Source of the DNA: Bradyrhizobium sp. B124
Lineage (GTDB): Bacteria; Pseudomonadota; Alphaproteobacteria; Rhizobiales; Xanthobacteraceae
Direction: 5' to 3'
DNA: 64,000 bases
Assembly (NCBI RefSeq): GCF_038967635.1
Contig: NZ_CP152413.1
Coordinates: 62,001-126,000, forward strand
Of the stretch, positions 56,287 through 64,000 are shown one piece after another. The notes beneath the pieces are model-generated. The model saw only the letters and a list, made by a program, of their open reading frames with translations, was not told the origin of the DNA and ran no database searches. A program made the translations under genes and the position numbers. Every line of letters begins with the position of its first letter. Within the stretch, counting starts at the first letter, position 1.

Positions 56287-57048
56287 ATGAACCGAATTAG
56301 CGCACGGGCGGTGGTCGAGACCGAGGCGATCGGTGCGGACGTGACGATCGCTGAGTTCGCCGTGGTGCGGTCAGGTGTCACGATCGGCAACAGGGTGGTC
56401 ATTCACCCGCATGTCGTGATCGAGAGTGGCGCGAGAATAGGGGACAACGTCGAGATATTCCCGGGAGCCTATATCGGGAAGGTGCCCAAGGGGGCCGGCG
56501 CATTGTCGCGGGCTCCGCATTTTGAGGCATGGATCGATATCGGTGCCGATTGTTCAATCGGACCGCATGCGGTCATTTTCTACGACGTCTCGCTCGGCGC
56601 GGGGACCTTGATCGGTGATGGCGCCTCGATCCGTGAACAATCGCGGATCGGCTCGAAGACGGTTGTCGGACGTTACGTTACGGTCAATTACAATACGCGT
56701 GTTGGCGATCGCGTTCGTGTGCAGGATCATACCTGGCTGGCCGGCAATATGACGATCGAAGACGACGTGTTCATATCGGGCTGCGTCGGCACGTCGAACG
56801 ACAACGCGATCGGCCGGAACGGCTACGATGGCTCGCCGATGCTCGGGCCCACCATCGCGCGCGGCGCGGCGATCGGCGTGGGAGCCAACCTCCTGCCGGG
56901 TGTCAGAATCGGTATTGGCGCTATCGTCGGCGCCGGCGCGGTGGTGACGAAGGACGTGCCTGACAACACGCTCGTGACGGGCGTCCCCGCGGAAATTCGA
57001 CGGAAGCTCAACGGGGCCGGCGGCACTGCCGAAGCCTCAAGGGAATAA
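56287..57048 (+). CDS. Hexapeptide-repeat acyltransferase (LbH fold)
   Basis: A 253-residue protein made almost wholly of left-handed beta-helix hexapeptide repeats ([LIV]-G-x4), in two blocks (about 10-130 and 130-240) with an extended loop. Residues GTSNDNAIGRNGYDG near 178 and the ending TKDVPDNTLVTGVPA are typical. Family members transfer acetyl groups from acetyl-CoA to amino sugars (WbpD/WlbB-type). It starts two bases after the stop of the aminotransferase gene, so the genes are coupled. The assignment to the diamino-sugar pathway is inference from order: oxidoreductase, aminotransferase, acyltransferase. Confidence 0.87.
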   Translation: MNRISARAVVETEAIGADVTIAEFAVVRSGVTIGNRVVIHPHVVIESGARIGDNVEIFPGAYIGKVPKGAGALSRAPHFEAWIDIGADCSIGPHAVIFYDVSLGAGTLIGDGASIREQSRIGSKTVVGRYVTVNYNTRVGDRVRVQDHTWLAGNMTIEDDVFISGCVGTSNDNAIGRNGYDGSPMLGPTIARGAAIGVGANLLPGVRIGIGAIVGAGAVVTKDVPDNTLVTGVPAEIRRKLNGAGGTAEASRE

Positions 57049-57050
57049 TC

Positions 57051-58031
57051 GTGAGGATCCTCTGTGTCACCAATATGTATCCGAGCCCGGAGCGACCAGG
57101 GTCCGGAGCCTTCGTGTACCAGCAGGTAGAGCAGCTGCGTCGGTTCGGCCATACGGTCGACGTGATCAATATTGTCGGGTCCCAGTCGAAGCTGAACTAT
57201 CTGAAGGGCAGCTTTGATGTCATGCGAATGACCGGCGTGACGACATACGACATCGTCCATGCGCACTACGGATATTCGGCCTATCCCGCCATGTTTCGGT
57301 TGCGGGCGCCGCTCGTCATCACGCTGCACGGGACCGATGTACTCGGGAATATCCTTGAAAGGCTGTCGACGCGGCTTGTCTCGCATTTCGCCGATGCCGT
57401 TATCGTCGTGTCAGAGGAGATGCGGAAGTGGATTCCCGGAACCGTGATTCCCTGTGGGGTCAACCTCGACGTATTCAGGCCGTACGACCGCAACGAAGCG
57501 CGAGCACGGCTGCAGTGGCCCAACGATAAATTCGTCGTTCTGTTTCCGTTTGATCCGACACGCCCTGAAAAGCGATATGATCTGGCGAGAACGTCAGTCG
57601 ACCGACTGGTGCAGGAGGGCGTCGACGCGCAGTTGATGACGGTCACCAATGTGCCGAACGAGGATATGCCCTGGTATTACAGCGCGGCAAACGCCCTGCT
57701 TCTCAGCTCGGATTATGAGGGGTCACCGACCTCCATCAAGGAAGCTCTCGCGTGCAACCTTCCGGTGGTGTCGACCAATGTCGGCGACGTCCGTGAACAG
57801 CTAAATGGCATCGCGGGGACGTGGATATGTCCGCCGGACGCCGGCACGATTGCGCGCAGCCTTCGAGAGGCCTTTGATTGGTCGCTGAACGGCGAGTTTC
57901 AGGGGCGTGCGGCAGTGGCGAGATACGACCAGGCGCTCACCGTGGAGCGAATCGTCGGAGTATATGCCGACGTCCTGTCGAACTTCAGGGCAAGTACGGT
58001 AGGCAGGCGTTTGCTACGGAGCGGACGATAG
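57051..58031 (+). CDS. Glycosyltransferase family 4 protein, short form
   Basis: A 326-residue protein with GTG start 57051, two bases after the acyltransferase stop. It has an N-terminal MRILCVTNMYPSPERPGSGA and the C-terminal DYEGSPTSIKEALACNLPVV and VSTNVGDVREQL donor-binding region. It is shorter than usual (GT4 enzymes are often about 370) because the first domain is compact. It is part of the tight gene run starting at 53272. The donor is unknown. It probably adds the sugar made by the neighbouring enzymes. Confidence 0.89.
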   Translation: MRILCVTNMYPSPERPGSGAFVYQQVEQLRRFGHTVDVINIVGSQSKLNYLKGSFDVMRMTGVTTYDIVHAHYGYSAYPAMFRLRAPLVITLHGTDVLGNILERLSTRLVSHFADAVIVVSEEMRKWIPGTVIPCGVNLDVFRPYDRNEARARLQWPNDKFVVLFPFDPTRPEKRYDLARTSVDRLVQEGVDAQLMTVTNVPNEDMPWYYSAANALLLSSDYEGSPTSIKEALACNLPVVSTNVGDVREQLNGIAGTWICPPDAGTIARSLREAFDWSLNGEFQGRAAVARYDQALTVERIVGVYADVLSNFRASTVGRRLLRSGR

Positions 58032-58119
58032 CAATGCGCTTCGTGGAGAAAACGTCGTCGCCGGGATCATCGCTTCGGCCGGCGGAGGCGTGCGGTCATG
58101 GTTCTTACGGTGAGCTAGA

Positions 58120-59136
58120 GTGAAGCAGCTCCTCACGAACAGCGTAATCGAAATTGCCCGTTGGTCTGGCCTGATGCCGGCCGTCCGCAAGATCCTTGCT
58201 GGCCGGGCGGCTATCCTGATGTTCCATGAGATCCAGCAGGATGGACGCTCGGAATTGATGACCGGGACTTCAGTCGGCCTCTTTGAATACTCGCTCAATT
58301 GGCTCAGGCAAGAAGGCTGGGAGATTGTGAGTCTGGCGACATCTCTCGAGCGTTTGGCGTCGGATTCCGGGACGGGCGGCCGCTATGCGGTGCTTACCTT
58401 TGACGACGGCTACCGGGATAACGTCGCGACCGCGCTTCCAATCCTCGAGCGATACAACGCTCCGTTCACGATCTACGTTCCCACTGGCGCTCCCAAGCGG
58501 ACATTGCAGGCGTGGTGGCTGGGCTTGCGTGAAATGTTTCGCTCAGGCGACACGGTAACGATCGACGCGATGGACAGGCGATTTCATTGCCCGCGGCTGC
58601 GCGAAAAGATAGCGGGCTTGAACGAGGTCACTGAGTGGATCCATCAGGATTATCACCGGATCGCAACGCTTGCTCCAACGTTCAACAAGGCAGGTTTGTC
58701 ATTGTCGGCCTTGAATGAGGCATACTTTCTGGATGAGCGCGAGCTTCAAGACCTGGCGCGGCATCCTCTCGTGTCAATCGGCGGGCACACCGACTCGCAT
58801 GCCGTCTTATCGTGCCTTGATAGTGAGACCGCACGGGCCGAAATGGCAGATAACCGCCGCTATCTGGAGCAGTTGCTGCAGCTTCCGGTTCAGCACTTTG
58901 CTTACCCTTACGGTGACTCCAAAGCATGCGGCCCCAGGGAAGCGGGCCTTGCAAAGGACATCGGCTTTTCAACTGCGGTGACTACCCGGCATGGGCAATT
59001 GTCGGATCTCAGATCAGATCATTTTACGCTTCCTCGTATCGGCGTCGGCGGGCCATTCGATACGACAGCCAGGTTCGAGGCGCGCATCAGCGGCATTCAG
59101 TCGGCAGCTCACATGCTGTTGGGGTCCCAACGTTGA
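58120..59136 (+). CDS. Polysaccharide deacetylase (NodB/CE4-like)
   Basis: A 338-residue protein with the CE4 motifs TFDDGYRDN near 94-102 (motif 1), GGHTDSHAVL near 221-230 (motif 2 with two metal His) and FAYPYGDSKA. The GTG at 58120 is the only good start near the first strand. There is no clear signal peptide. NodB-like enzymes remove N-acetyl groups from amino sugars, and this fits a locus that makes acetylated amino sugars. Such enzymes also deacetylate peptidoglycan, so the target is not fixed by sequence. It follows the glycosyltransferase gene by about 90 bases. Confidence 0.9.
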   Translation: MKQLLTNSVIEIARWSGLMPAVRKILAGRAAILMFHEIQQDGRSELMTGTSVGLFEYSLNWLRQEGWEIVSLATSLERLASDSGTGGRYAVLTFDDGYRDNVATALPILERYNAPFTIYVPTGAPKRTLQAWWLGLREMFRSGDTVTIDAMDRRFHCPRLREKIAGLNEVTEWIHQDYHRIATLAPTFNKAGLSLSALNEAYFLDERELQDLARHPLVSIGGHTDSHAVLSCLDSETARAEMADNRRYLEQLLQLPVQHFAYPYGDSKACGPREAGLAKDIGFSTAVTTRHGQLSDLRSDHFTLPRIGVGGPFDTTARFEARISGIQSAAHMLLGSQR

Positions 59137-59198
59137 ATGTAACGCCGAACCAATCACTGCGAGGTGGCCTGAATCAGGTCACTCGGGAGGGCGTTGAG

Positions 59199-60350
59199 AT
59201 GCGCATATTGCACGTTATCGAACGTCTTGGCCCGGGAGGAAAGGAACGACAAATCGTCGAGTTGCTGAAAGGCCTTGCCGCTCACAGTGACATAAGATCA
59301 TTCGTCGCTGTTATGGACAAGGACGAGGTTCGCCTCGAGATTGACCGCGAACACGCGCAAATCATTCAGCTCTCTCGCAGAGGCAGAAAGGATTTGCGCC
59401 TTTTCAAGAGCCTCTACGAACTGGTCACGGACCTGAAAATCGATATCATCCACTCGTGGGGCTCGATGTGCTCCATCTATGCAGCGCCGGTTGCGAAAGT
59501 GTGCGGTACGGCTTTCGTAAATGGGTTCGTGCGGGATGCGCCGGCGCATATGACGCTGCGGACTGAGGGGTACCTGAGAGGCAAGCTGACGATCCCGTTT
59601 TCGGACGTTGTCGTTGCCAACTCGTATGCGGGCCTGGCTGCCTACGGTATTCCCGAGCGCAAGGGTCTTTGCATCTACAACGGGTTCAGTCCTGAAAGGG
59701 TCTCGAACCTAAAGGATAAGACCGAGCTTCGCAGCAATCTGGGGATTGTGACGCCCCACATTGTCGGGATGGTCGCTAACTTTACGCCGAGAAAGGACTA
59801 TGAAACCTTCGTTGAGATGGCATGCGGCATCTGCCGTCTAAGGGACGACGTCACTTTTTTGGCTATCGGTAGCGGTGGAACGCTGGAGCAGGTGCGCGAC
59901 AGCATCCCGACTGAACATTCGCCGCGCATAAAGCTTCTGGGGCGGCGGAACGACATAGAGAGCATCGCCAATCTCTTCACTGTCGGCGTTCTCACCACCA
60001 ATAGCCATTTGCATGGGGAGGGTATTTCCAACGCGATAACCGAGTGCATGGCATTGGGTAAGCCAGTTGTGGCAACAGACGATGGCGGCACTTCTGAATT
60101 GGTTCTGGAGGGCCAGACCGGATTTCTTGTGCCGAGCCATGACGCCGGCGCCTTGACCGATCGCGTGCTCAAGCTGCTCGACAATGCTGAACTCGCCGAT
60201 CGTTTTGGTGCCGCAGGACGTCGGCGCGTCGAAACAGCATTCTCACTGGATGCGATGTGCGATGCATATCTCCGCCTTTATCGGAAAGTGGCGCGCAAGG
60301 GATCGCGCGCGACATGGCAAGGCGCGACCACGAGCGATATGGTCGATTGA
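59199..60350 (+). CDS. Glycosyltransferase family 4 protein
   Basis: A 383-residue protein from ATG 59199 (GGGAGG eight bases upstream). MRILHVIERLGPGGKERQIV is the classic GT4 start (GGxE-like). DIIHSWGSMCSIYAAPVA lies in the middle. IVGMVANFTPRKDYETFVEM, FLAIGSGGTLEQV, SHLHGEGISNAITECMALGK and PVVATDDGGTSELV form the donor-binding half. It follows the deacetylase gene by 62 bases and ends the plus-strand run before the amidotransferase gene, which is on the other strand. Confidence 0.9.
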   Translation: MRILHVIERLGPGGKERQIVELLKGLAAHSDIRSFVAVMDKDEVRLEIDREHAQIIQLSRRGRKDLRLFKSLYELVTDLKIDIIHSWGSMCSIYAAPVAKVCGTAFVNGFVRDAPAHMTLRTEGYLRGKLTIPFSDVVVANSYAGLAAYGIPERKGLCIYNGFSPERVSNLKDKTELRSNLGIVTPHIVGMVANFTPRKDYETFVEMACGICRLRDDVTFLAIGSGGTLEQVRDSIPTEHSPRIKLLGRRNDIESIANLFTVGVLTTNSHLHGEGISNAITECMALGKPVVATDDGGTSELVLEGQTGFLVPSHDAGALTDRVLKLLDNAELADRFGAAGRRRVETAFSLDAMCDAYLRLYRKVARKGSRATWQGATTSDMVD

Positions 60351-60514
60351 TCGTTTGGTCGTTCGATCTCATTCCTGGCAACATGATGTGCGATTGGAGT
60401 TTTGCCGGATGAGTAGTGATAGTCATTTCGGTTGAGCCACCTCCAGGGCAACGTGTGATGCTGCCCACGTCGTTCGCTCGCGTCTGGCCGAGCCCCAGTC
60501 GTCGCCTTGGGCGT

Positions 60515-62428
60515 TCAAATCGGTTCCGGAACGGAATGCCTCGCCAGAGTTTCCAGACTCGACGGCTTGAAGGCTCGCAGGAACAGCTCCAGGTTGGCCA
60601 GAGACCAAAGCACCTTTTCGTGGTTTTGACGGCGGGCGAGATGCTCGTTGACCAACTGCCTCAAGACATCCTTGTCGCAGAATGATGCCACACGGGCACC
60701 GTCGCAAACCAACAAATCGGAGATAAATTCGCGATGGGGACCGCGAAACCACTCCTCGATTGGCACGCGGAATCCGATTTTCTTGCGCGTCAGAGTCCCC
60801 GGTGGAAGAGTGTGCTGCATCGCTGCTCGCAATACTGACTTGCCGCCGCTCCGACCGACCAGGAAATTGTCCGGAAACCGCGCCACAAGCTTGGCGAGAC
60901 TGGTGTCCATGAATGGCATCCTGCCCTCAATTGAACCTGCCATCATCATTCGGTCCGCACGTTCAAGGAGGTTGTCGGGTAGCCACGACGTCTGATCGAA
61001 GAACAGCGTGCGCCGGACATTCGACCCGACGGCCATCGAGAAAGGATGGGAATCCGGCGGCGTTACGGGCAGGGGGCGTCCGATAATGCGATCCCGTTCG
61101 TTAAGGGATACTCCGCCAAACCAGAGTTGCATCCGGCTCGGCCAATCCCGCTCGCCCGCTGCATTAGACAGGACCTTGGCGCGACGCATATCGTACGGGA
61201 GTGCACGCATTGCGGGCGATATGATGCGGTCGTGAATGGCCTGCGGAACCAGCCGTTGGTAGAGCTCGATCCACAACTCGGCTCGATGCTTGGGATAGCC
61301 GCCCAGAAGTTCGTCTGCTCCTTCTCCGGTAAGGACCATTTTCACCTTGCTCGCCGCCATATGCGACAGCATCATAACCGGAATATCGGCCGGTTCGGCC
61401 GCTGGGGCGCCACGACGCAGCACAGCGGTCGGCCAGCTTTTCAGGAAGTCGTGCGGCTCCAGCACGATCTCCTCGTGATTGGTGTCGAATTGACGAGCTA
61501 TGGTGCGGGCGTGATCGAGCTCGGAGTAGCCGGCTTCACGAAAGCCAACCGAGAACGTGCGCACGCGCTCAGAGCTATGGCGGACCATGGCGGCCACAAC
61601 CGCGGACGAATCGATGCCGCCAGACAAGTAGGCTCCAAACGCAACGTCACTCCGCATGCGAATTCGTACGGCATCATCGAATGTCGCCTTGAACATCCGG
61701 ACTGCCTCGCCGAAGTCCGTGATGTCAGGCTCTGCCGATGCCAGCGGTGGTACGAAATACCGGGTGATGTTTGTGCGTCCTTCGCGCCACACCAGGTGGC
61801 AGCCCGGGGGAAGCTTGCGTACGGCTTGAAAGAACGTCCTGGGGCCGGGGACATACCGATTGAGCAGATAATGCTCGATGGCATGCGGGTCGATCCGGGT
61901 ATCCATGCCCGGGAACTTGAGCAGGGGCTCGATTTCCGACGCGAACAAAAGGCCTGAGTTCTCGGCGATGAAGAGCGGCTTCTTGCCGAACGGGTCGCGC
62001 GCGAGAACAAGCTGTTGGGTCCTCGCATCCCATAGTCCGAACGCGAACATGCCACGGAACCGCTTGATCGAGTCCAGTCCCCAAGCCCGGTAGGCTTCGA
62101 TCAGCACTTCCGTATCGGAGGACGTGCGAAAAGCATGTCCCAGTGAGACGAGTTCCTCGCGCAACTCAACGTAGTTATAGATCTCTCCGTTGAATACGAG
62201 CCCGATCGCGCCATCAGCGCTCCACATCGGCTGGGCTCCGCCCTCGAGATCGATGATCGAGAGACGCCTATGCCCCAAGCTGACCTGATGGTGCCCGCCG
62301 GCAGTGTCGCCTTGCCAGTAGCCAGCGCCGTCGGGGCCCCTGTGCTTCATGAGGTTGGTGAGGCGGACAAGGGTCTCGTAATCTTGCCGGTGCTTTCCCC
62401 GAAGTGCCCAGCCCAAAATCCCGCACAT
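60515..62428 (-). CDS. Asparagine-synthase-type glutamine amidotransferase
   Basis: A 637-residue protein starting MCGILGWALRG. Cys2 is the class II glutaminase nucleophile, so the start is fixed at 62428 (longer in-frame starts would block it). The glutaminase domain covers about 1-210. The synthase domain has the PP-loop YLSGGIDSSAVVAAM near 265-280 and GEGADELLGGYPKHR. Homologues in polysaccharide loci (WbpS-type) make uronamide sugars instead of free asparagine. Given the neighbouring nucleotide-sugar dehydrogenase, amidation of a uronic acid residue is a reasonable inference. Ordinary asparagine synthesis is the alternative. Confidence 0.9.
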   Translation of the reverse strand: MCGILGWALRGKHRQDYETLVRLTNLMKHRGPDGAGYWQGDTAGGHHQVSLGHRRLSIIDLEGGAQPMWSADGAIGLVFNGEIYNYVELREELVSLGHAFRTSSDTEVLIEAYRAWGLDSIKRFRGMFAFGLWDARTQQLVLARDPFGKKPLFIAENSGLLFASEIEPLLKFPGMDTRIDPHAIEHYLLNRYVPGPRTFFQAVRKLPPGCHLVWREGRTNITRYFVPPLASAEPDITDFGEAVRMFKATFDDAVRIRMRSDVAFGAYLSGGIDSSAVVAAMVRHSSERVRTFSVGFREAGYSELDHARTIARQFDTNHEEIVLEPHDFLKSWPTAVLRRGAPAAEPADIPVMMLSHMAASKVKMVLTGEGADELLGGYPKHRAELWIELYQRLVPQAIHDRIISPAMRALPYDMRRAKVLSNAAGERDWPSRMQLWFGGVSLNERDRIIGRPLPVTPPDSHPFSMAVGSNVRRTLFFDQTSWLPDNLLERADRMMMAGSIEGRMPFMDTSLAKLVARFPDNFLVGRSGGKSVLRAAMQHTLPPGTLTRKKIGFRVPIEEWFRGPHREFISDLLVCDGARVASFCDKDVLRQLVNEHLARRQNHEKVLWSLANLELFLRAFKPSSLETLARHSVPEPI

Positions 62429-63326
62429 GGCCCCTGCCAGCTTCTTGTTTCCGGACAATGCTGTGGCCACGGATGTCCCTCAATGGGGCAAGCGGGTTAA
62501 TCCTTGGAGATTGCGTCATCATGTCCTCTCGACTTGCTCGCGAGGTGGCGCGCGCATCACGCGACGTGCGGCGTTCAGCCAGCATGGGGAGTCAAGCTGC
62601 TGAAATTCAGCACTCGGGCCCGTCAGCGGCCAAGGCGGCATGCGTGCCCGGACTACTTGGCCATTCCTTTTATGGCTGTCTTCCTGTGACGATGCGGAGC
62701 GTTGCCGATGCGAGAGGCGGTCGACTGCGGCGGGCTGCTGGAGCGCCCGACCATTCGGATCTGGTCACCAATCCTGGTCGTCAATTGCTTGATGTGAGCG
62801 ACCTGTGTCTCGGCCTTCACCAGCTTCGGAATTGACAGCTTACTCATCCGAAGAGAATTCCCAAGCTGCGCAGCACGCTGACACTTTGCATCGGCAAGCT
62901 TGGTCACCTGCGGCCATGTGCAGGAAGGGCTGCATTCGTCGGGATCAGGGATCGCTCACGATGGCGAGCGCCTCATTGGCAATATCAGTGGAGAACTTTT
63001 TTGCTCCTGCTGTGAGGATCACGCTGAATTTAGCTGCAACGGCAAACACATATCGCAGGCGCCGGCCGGTTGGACGTTTCAAACTATCGCCATCCTAAAT
63101 AACTTTTTTTGCCATACTCCCTAATTAACCACCGACTCAGCAGTTGGGGATGGGCGATTCGCACTGCATTGGAATGTGCGCGCAGTTGATCCTGTGATGC
63201 ATTGAAATCCGCTCGTGGCGCAAGGCGTTGCGAGCGCGTGGTATGTCGCGCGCCTTCGCGATGCGCGGCCGTAAATTCCCTTGTACGCGTCAAAGAGAAG
63301 CATCTCTTGACCCATGGAGGCCTGAA
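62429..63326. other. 900-base intergenic region before second lyase gene
   Basis: No strong gene. A minus-strand frame (62653-62907) has a helical stretch (SIPKLVKAETQVAHIKQLTT) but a poor start, and may be a small gene or remnant. A run of seven T's lies near 63103-63110 in an AT-rich stretch to 63125, a possible promoter for the lyase gene. The GGAGG ribosome-binding site of that gene is at 63316-63320. Confidence 0.45.
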
Positions 63327-64000
63327 TTGGATACGACCGGGACAATTACATCGTTTTCTTCCGCACCGATGACGAGGTTTTCGATCGGTGGCGACAGCTA
63401 CGGAGTGCAGGATGCGAGCACGAGCTACAGCCTGACCAATCCTGACCCACAAACTCTGCGCTTCGAAGTCAAGCAGGGTGATTATGCCTGGTACGATAGC
63501 TCATCTGTCGATCGCTCGGAGGTTTCAGGCGTTAACAACATTCCCGGCGGCACTCCCATCGCCTTGAACTATCAGTTCATGGTGGAGGCAAATGGCGCCA
63601 ACGGGTCATTTACGAATACGGCAGATGGCTGGTTCATCGTCGGCCAGATGCACAATGATGACTGGTCGAGCGGCGTGGGCACCTCGCCGCCGTTCGCGAT
63701 CCAGCTTGTCGGCAATCATCTGCAGATTGTCGCCAGATATGTCCAGCCGGGTCAGGACCCGAGCAACGGGGCTGGCAACGTGCAGATGCTCACGCTCTGG
63801 ACCGATCCCAATCCGATCCAGACGGGCGTGTACAACAACATTCAAATACAGGCCGACGTTTCGAACACCGGTGGCGGCTATTTGAAGGTCTCGATCAACG
63901 GGACACAGGTTGTGAACTACAGCGGCCCCTTGGGTTATGGGCAGGCCACCAATTGGGAATACGGAATCTATCGGTCGTCGGCGCCCGAGACTGTCGCGGT
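63327..64000 (+). CDS. Polysaccharide lyase, heparinase I-like (copy 2), 3' truncated by window edge
   Basis: The frame is open from TTG 63327 to the window end (224 codons visible). The TTG is chosen because GGAGG lies six bases before it. The protein starts directly with a short Thr/Ser-rich segment (MDTTGTITSFSS), so it has no signal peptide. The domain shares SYSLTNPDPQTLRFEVKQGD, DRSEVSG, GWFIVGQMHND, LWTDPNPIQTG and VVNYSGPLGY with copy 1 at 46898. Lack of a signal peptide suggests type I secretion, which usually needs a C-terminal signal outside this window. It probably cleaves the polysaccharide made by the locus; the substrate is unproven. Confidence 0.83.
   Translation, partial: MDTTGTITSFSSAPMTRFSIGGDSYGVQDASTSYSLTNPDPQTLRFEVKQGDYAWYDSSSVDRSEVSGVNNIPGGTPIALNYQFMVEANGANGSFTNTADGWFIVGQMHNDDWSSGVGTSPPFAIQLVGNHLQIVARYVQPGQDPSNGAGNVQMLTLWTDPNPIQTGVYNNIQIQADVSNTGGGYLKVSINGTQVVNYSGPLGYGQATNWEYGIYRSSAPETVA

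Noticed and set aside
61046..61957. 303-codon plus-strand frame opposite the amidotransferase gene
   Set aside because: Antisense shadow of a well-supported AsnB-type gene.
62653..62907. 84-codon minus-strand frame
   Set aside because: Only a short helical stretch looks protein-like; start and ribosome-binding site are poor.
1..64000. tRNA or rRNA genes as island attachment sites
   Set aside because: No cloverleaf with a GTTCGAATC-type arm and no rRNA-like sequence was recognised by eye; a dedicated search could still find one.

Overview
The window looks like chromosome from a high-GC alphaproteobacterium, most likely Bradyrhizobium or a close relative. This is inferred from the kinds of conserved hypothetical proteins present, the ParB-domain DNA methyltransferase next to DUF5681 proteins, an alphaproteobacterial GTTC-N7-GTTC LexA box before dinB, and the style of the exopolysaccharide genes. 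No rRNA, tRNA or CRISPR array was recognised.

Layout. (1) Bases 1-5.6 kb: the 3' end of a type I secretion ABC exporter, its HlyD-type adaptor, a large Sel1-repeat protein and an FkbM-type methyltransferase, all on the plus strand. (2) 5.7-20.3 kb: an accessory region. It holds a lone zincin-like protein, a translationally coupled phage-type recombination operon (YqaJ exonuclease, then an ERF annealing protein fused to an HNH-like C-terminus, then an unknown protein), an IS5-family transposase broken by one in-frame TGA, a metallo-beta-lactamase-fold gene broken by one in-frame TAG, a solute-binding protein, an SGNH hydrolase, about 1.7 kb with no convincing gene, and a ParB-methyltransferase gene with two DUF5681 genes. 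(3) 20.7-30.4 kb: mostly small or uncharacterised proteins, an SOS-type dinB, and a divergent pair of SGNH-fold proteins. (4) 30.5-64 kb: a large exopolysaccharide locus.

The polysaccharide locus has most of the parts of a Wzx/Wzy-type pathway: an initiating sugar-phosphate transferase, five glycosyltransferases, a flippase, a polymerase-like membrane protein, a Wzz-type chain-length protein without a fused kinase, and an ExoF/Wza-type export protein. Precursor or decoration enzymes include a GDP-mannose 6-dehydrogenase-like protein (Cys268), a Gfo/Idh/MocA oxidoreductase, DegT aminotransferase and hexapeptide acyltransferase trio (Wlb/Wbp-like), an asparagine-synthase-type amidotransferase, an FkbM methyltransferase, and two NodB-fold deacetylase-like proteins. 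Two closely related polysaccharide-lyase-like genes lie at 46.9 and 63.3 kb, the second cut by the window edge. A 906-residue coiled-coil protein built from 49-residue (seven-heptad) repeats sits at the left edge of the locus.

How it may work together (inference): the locus makes an acidic, amino- and amide-decorated exopolysaccharide, and lyases trim it after export. The second lyase shows no signal peptide, so the type I exporter at the left edge is one possible route for it. The accessory region reads as a decaying island with prophage-derived recombination and methylation modules.
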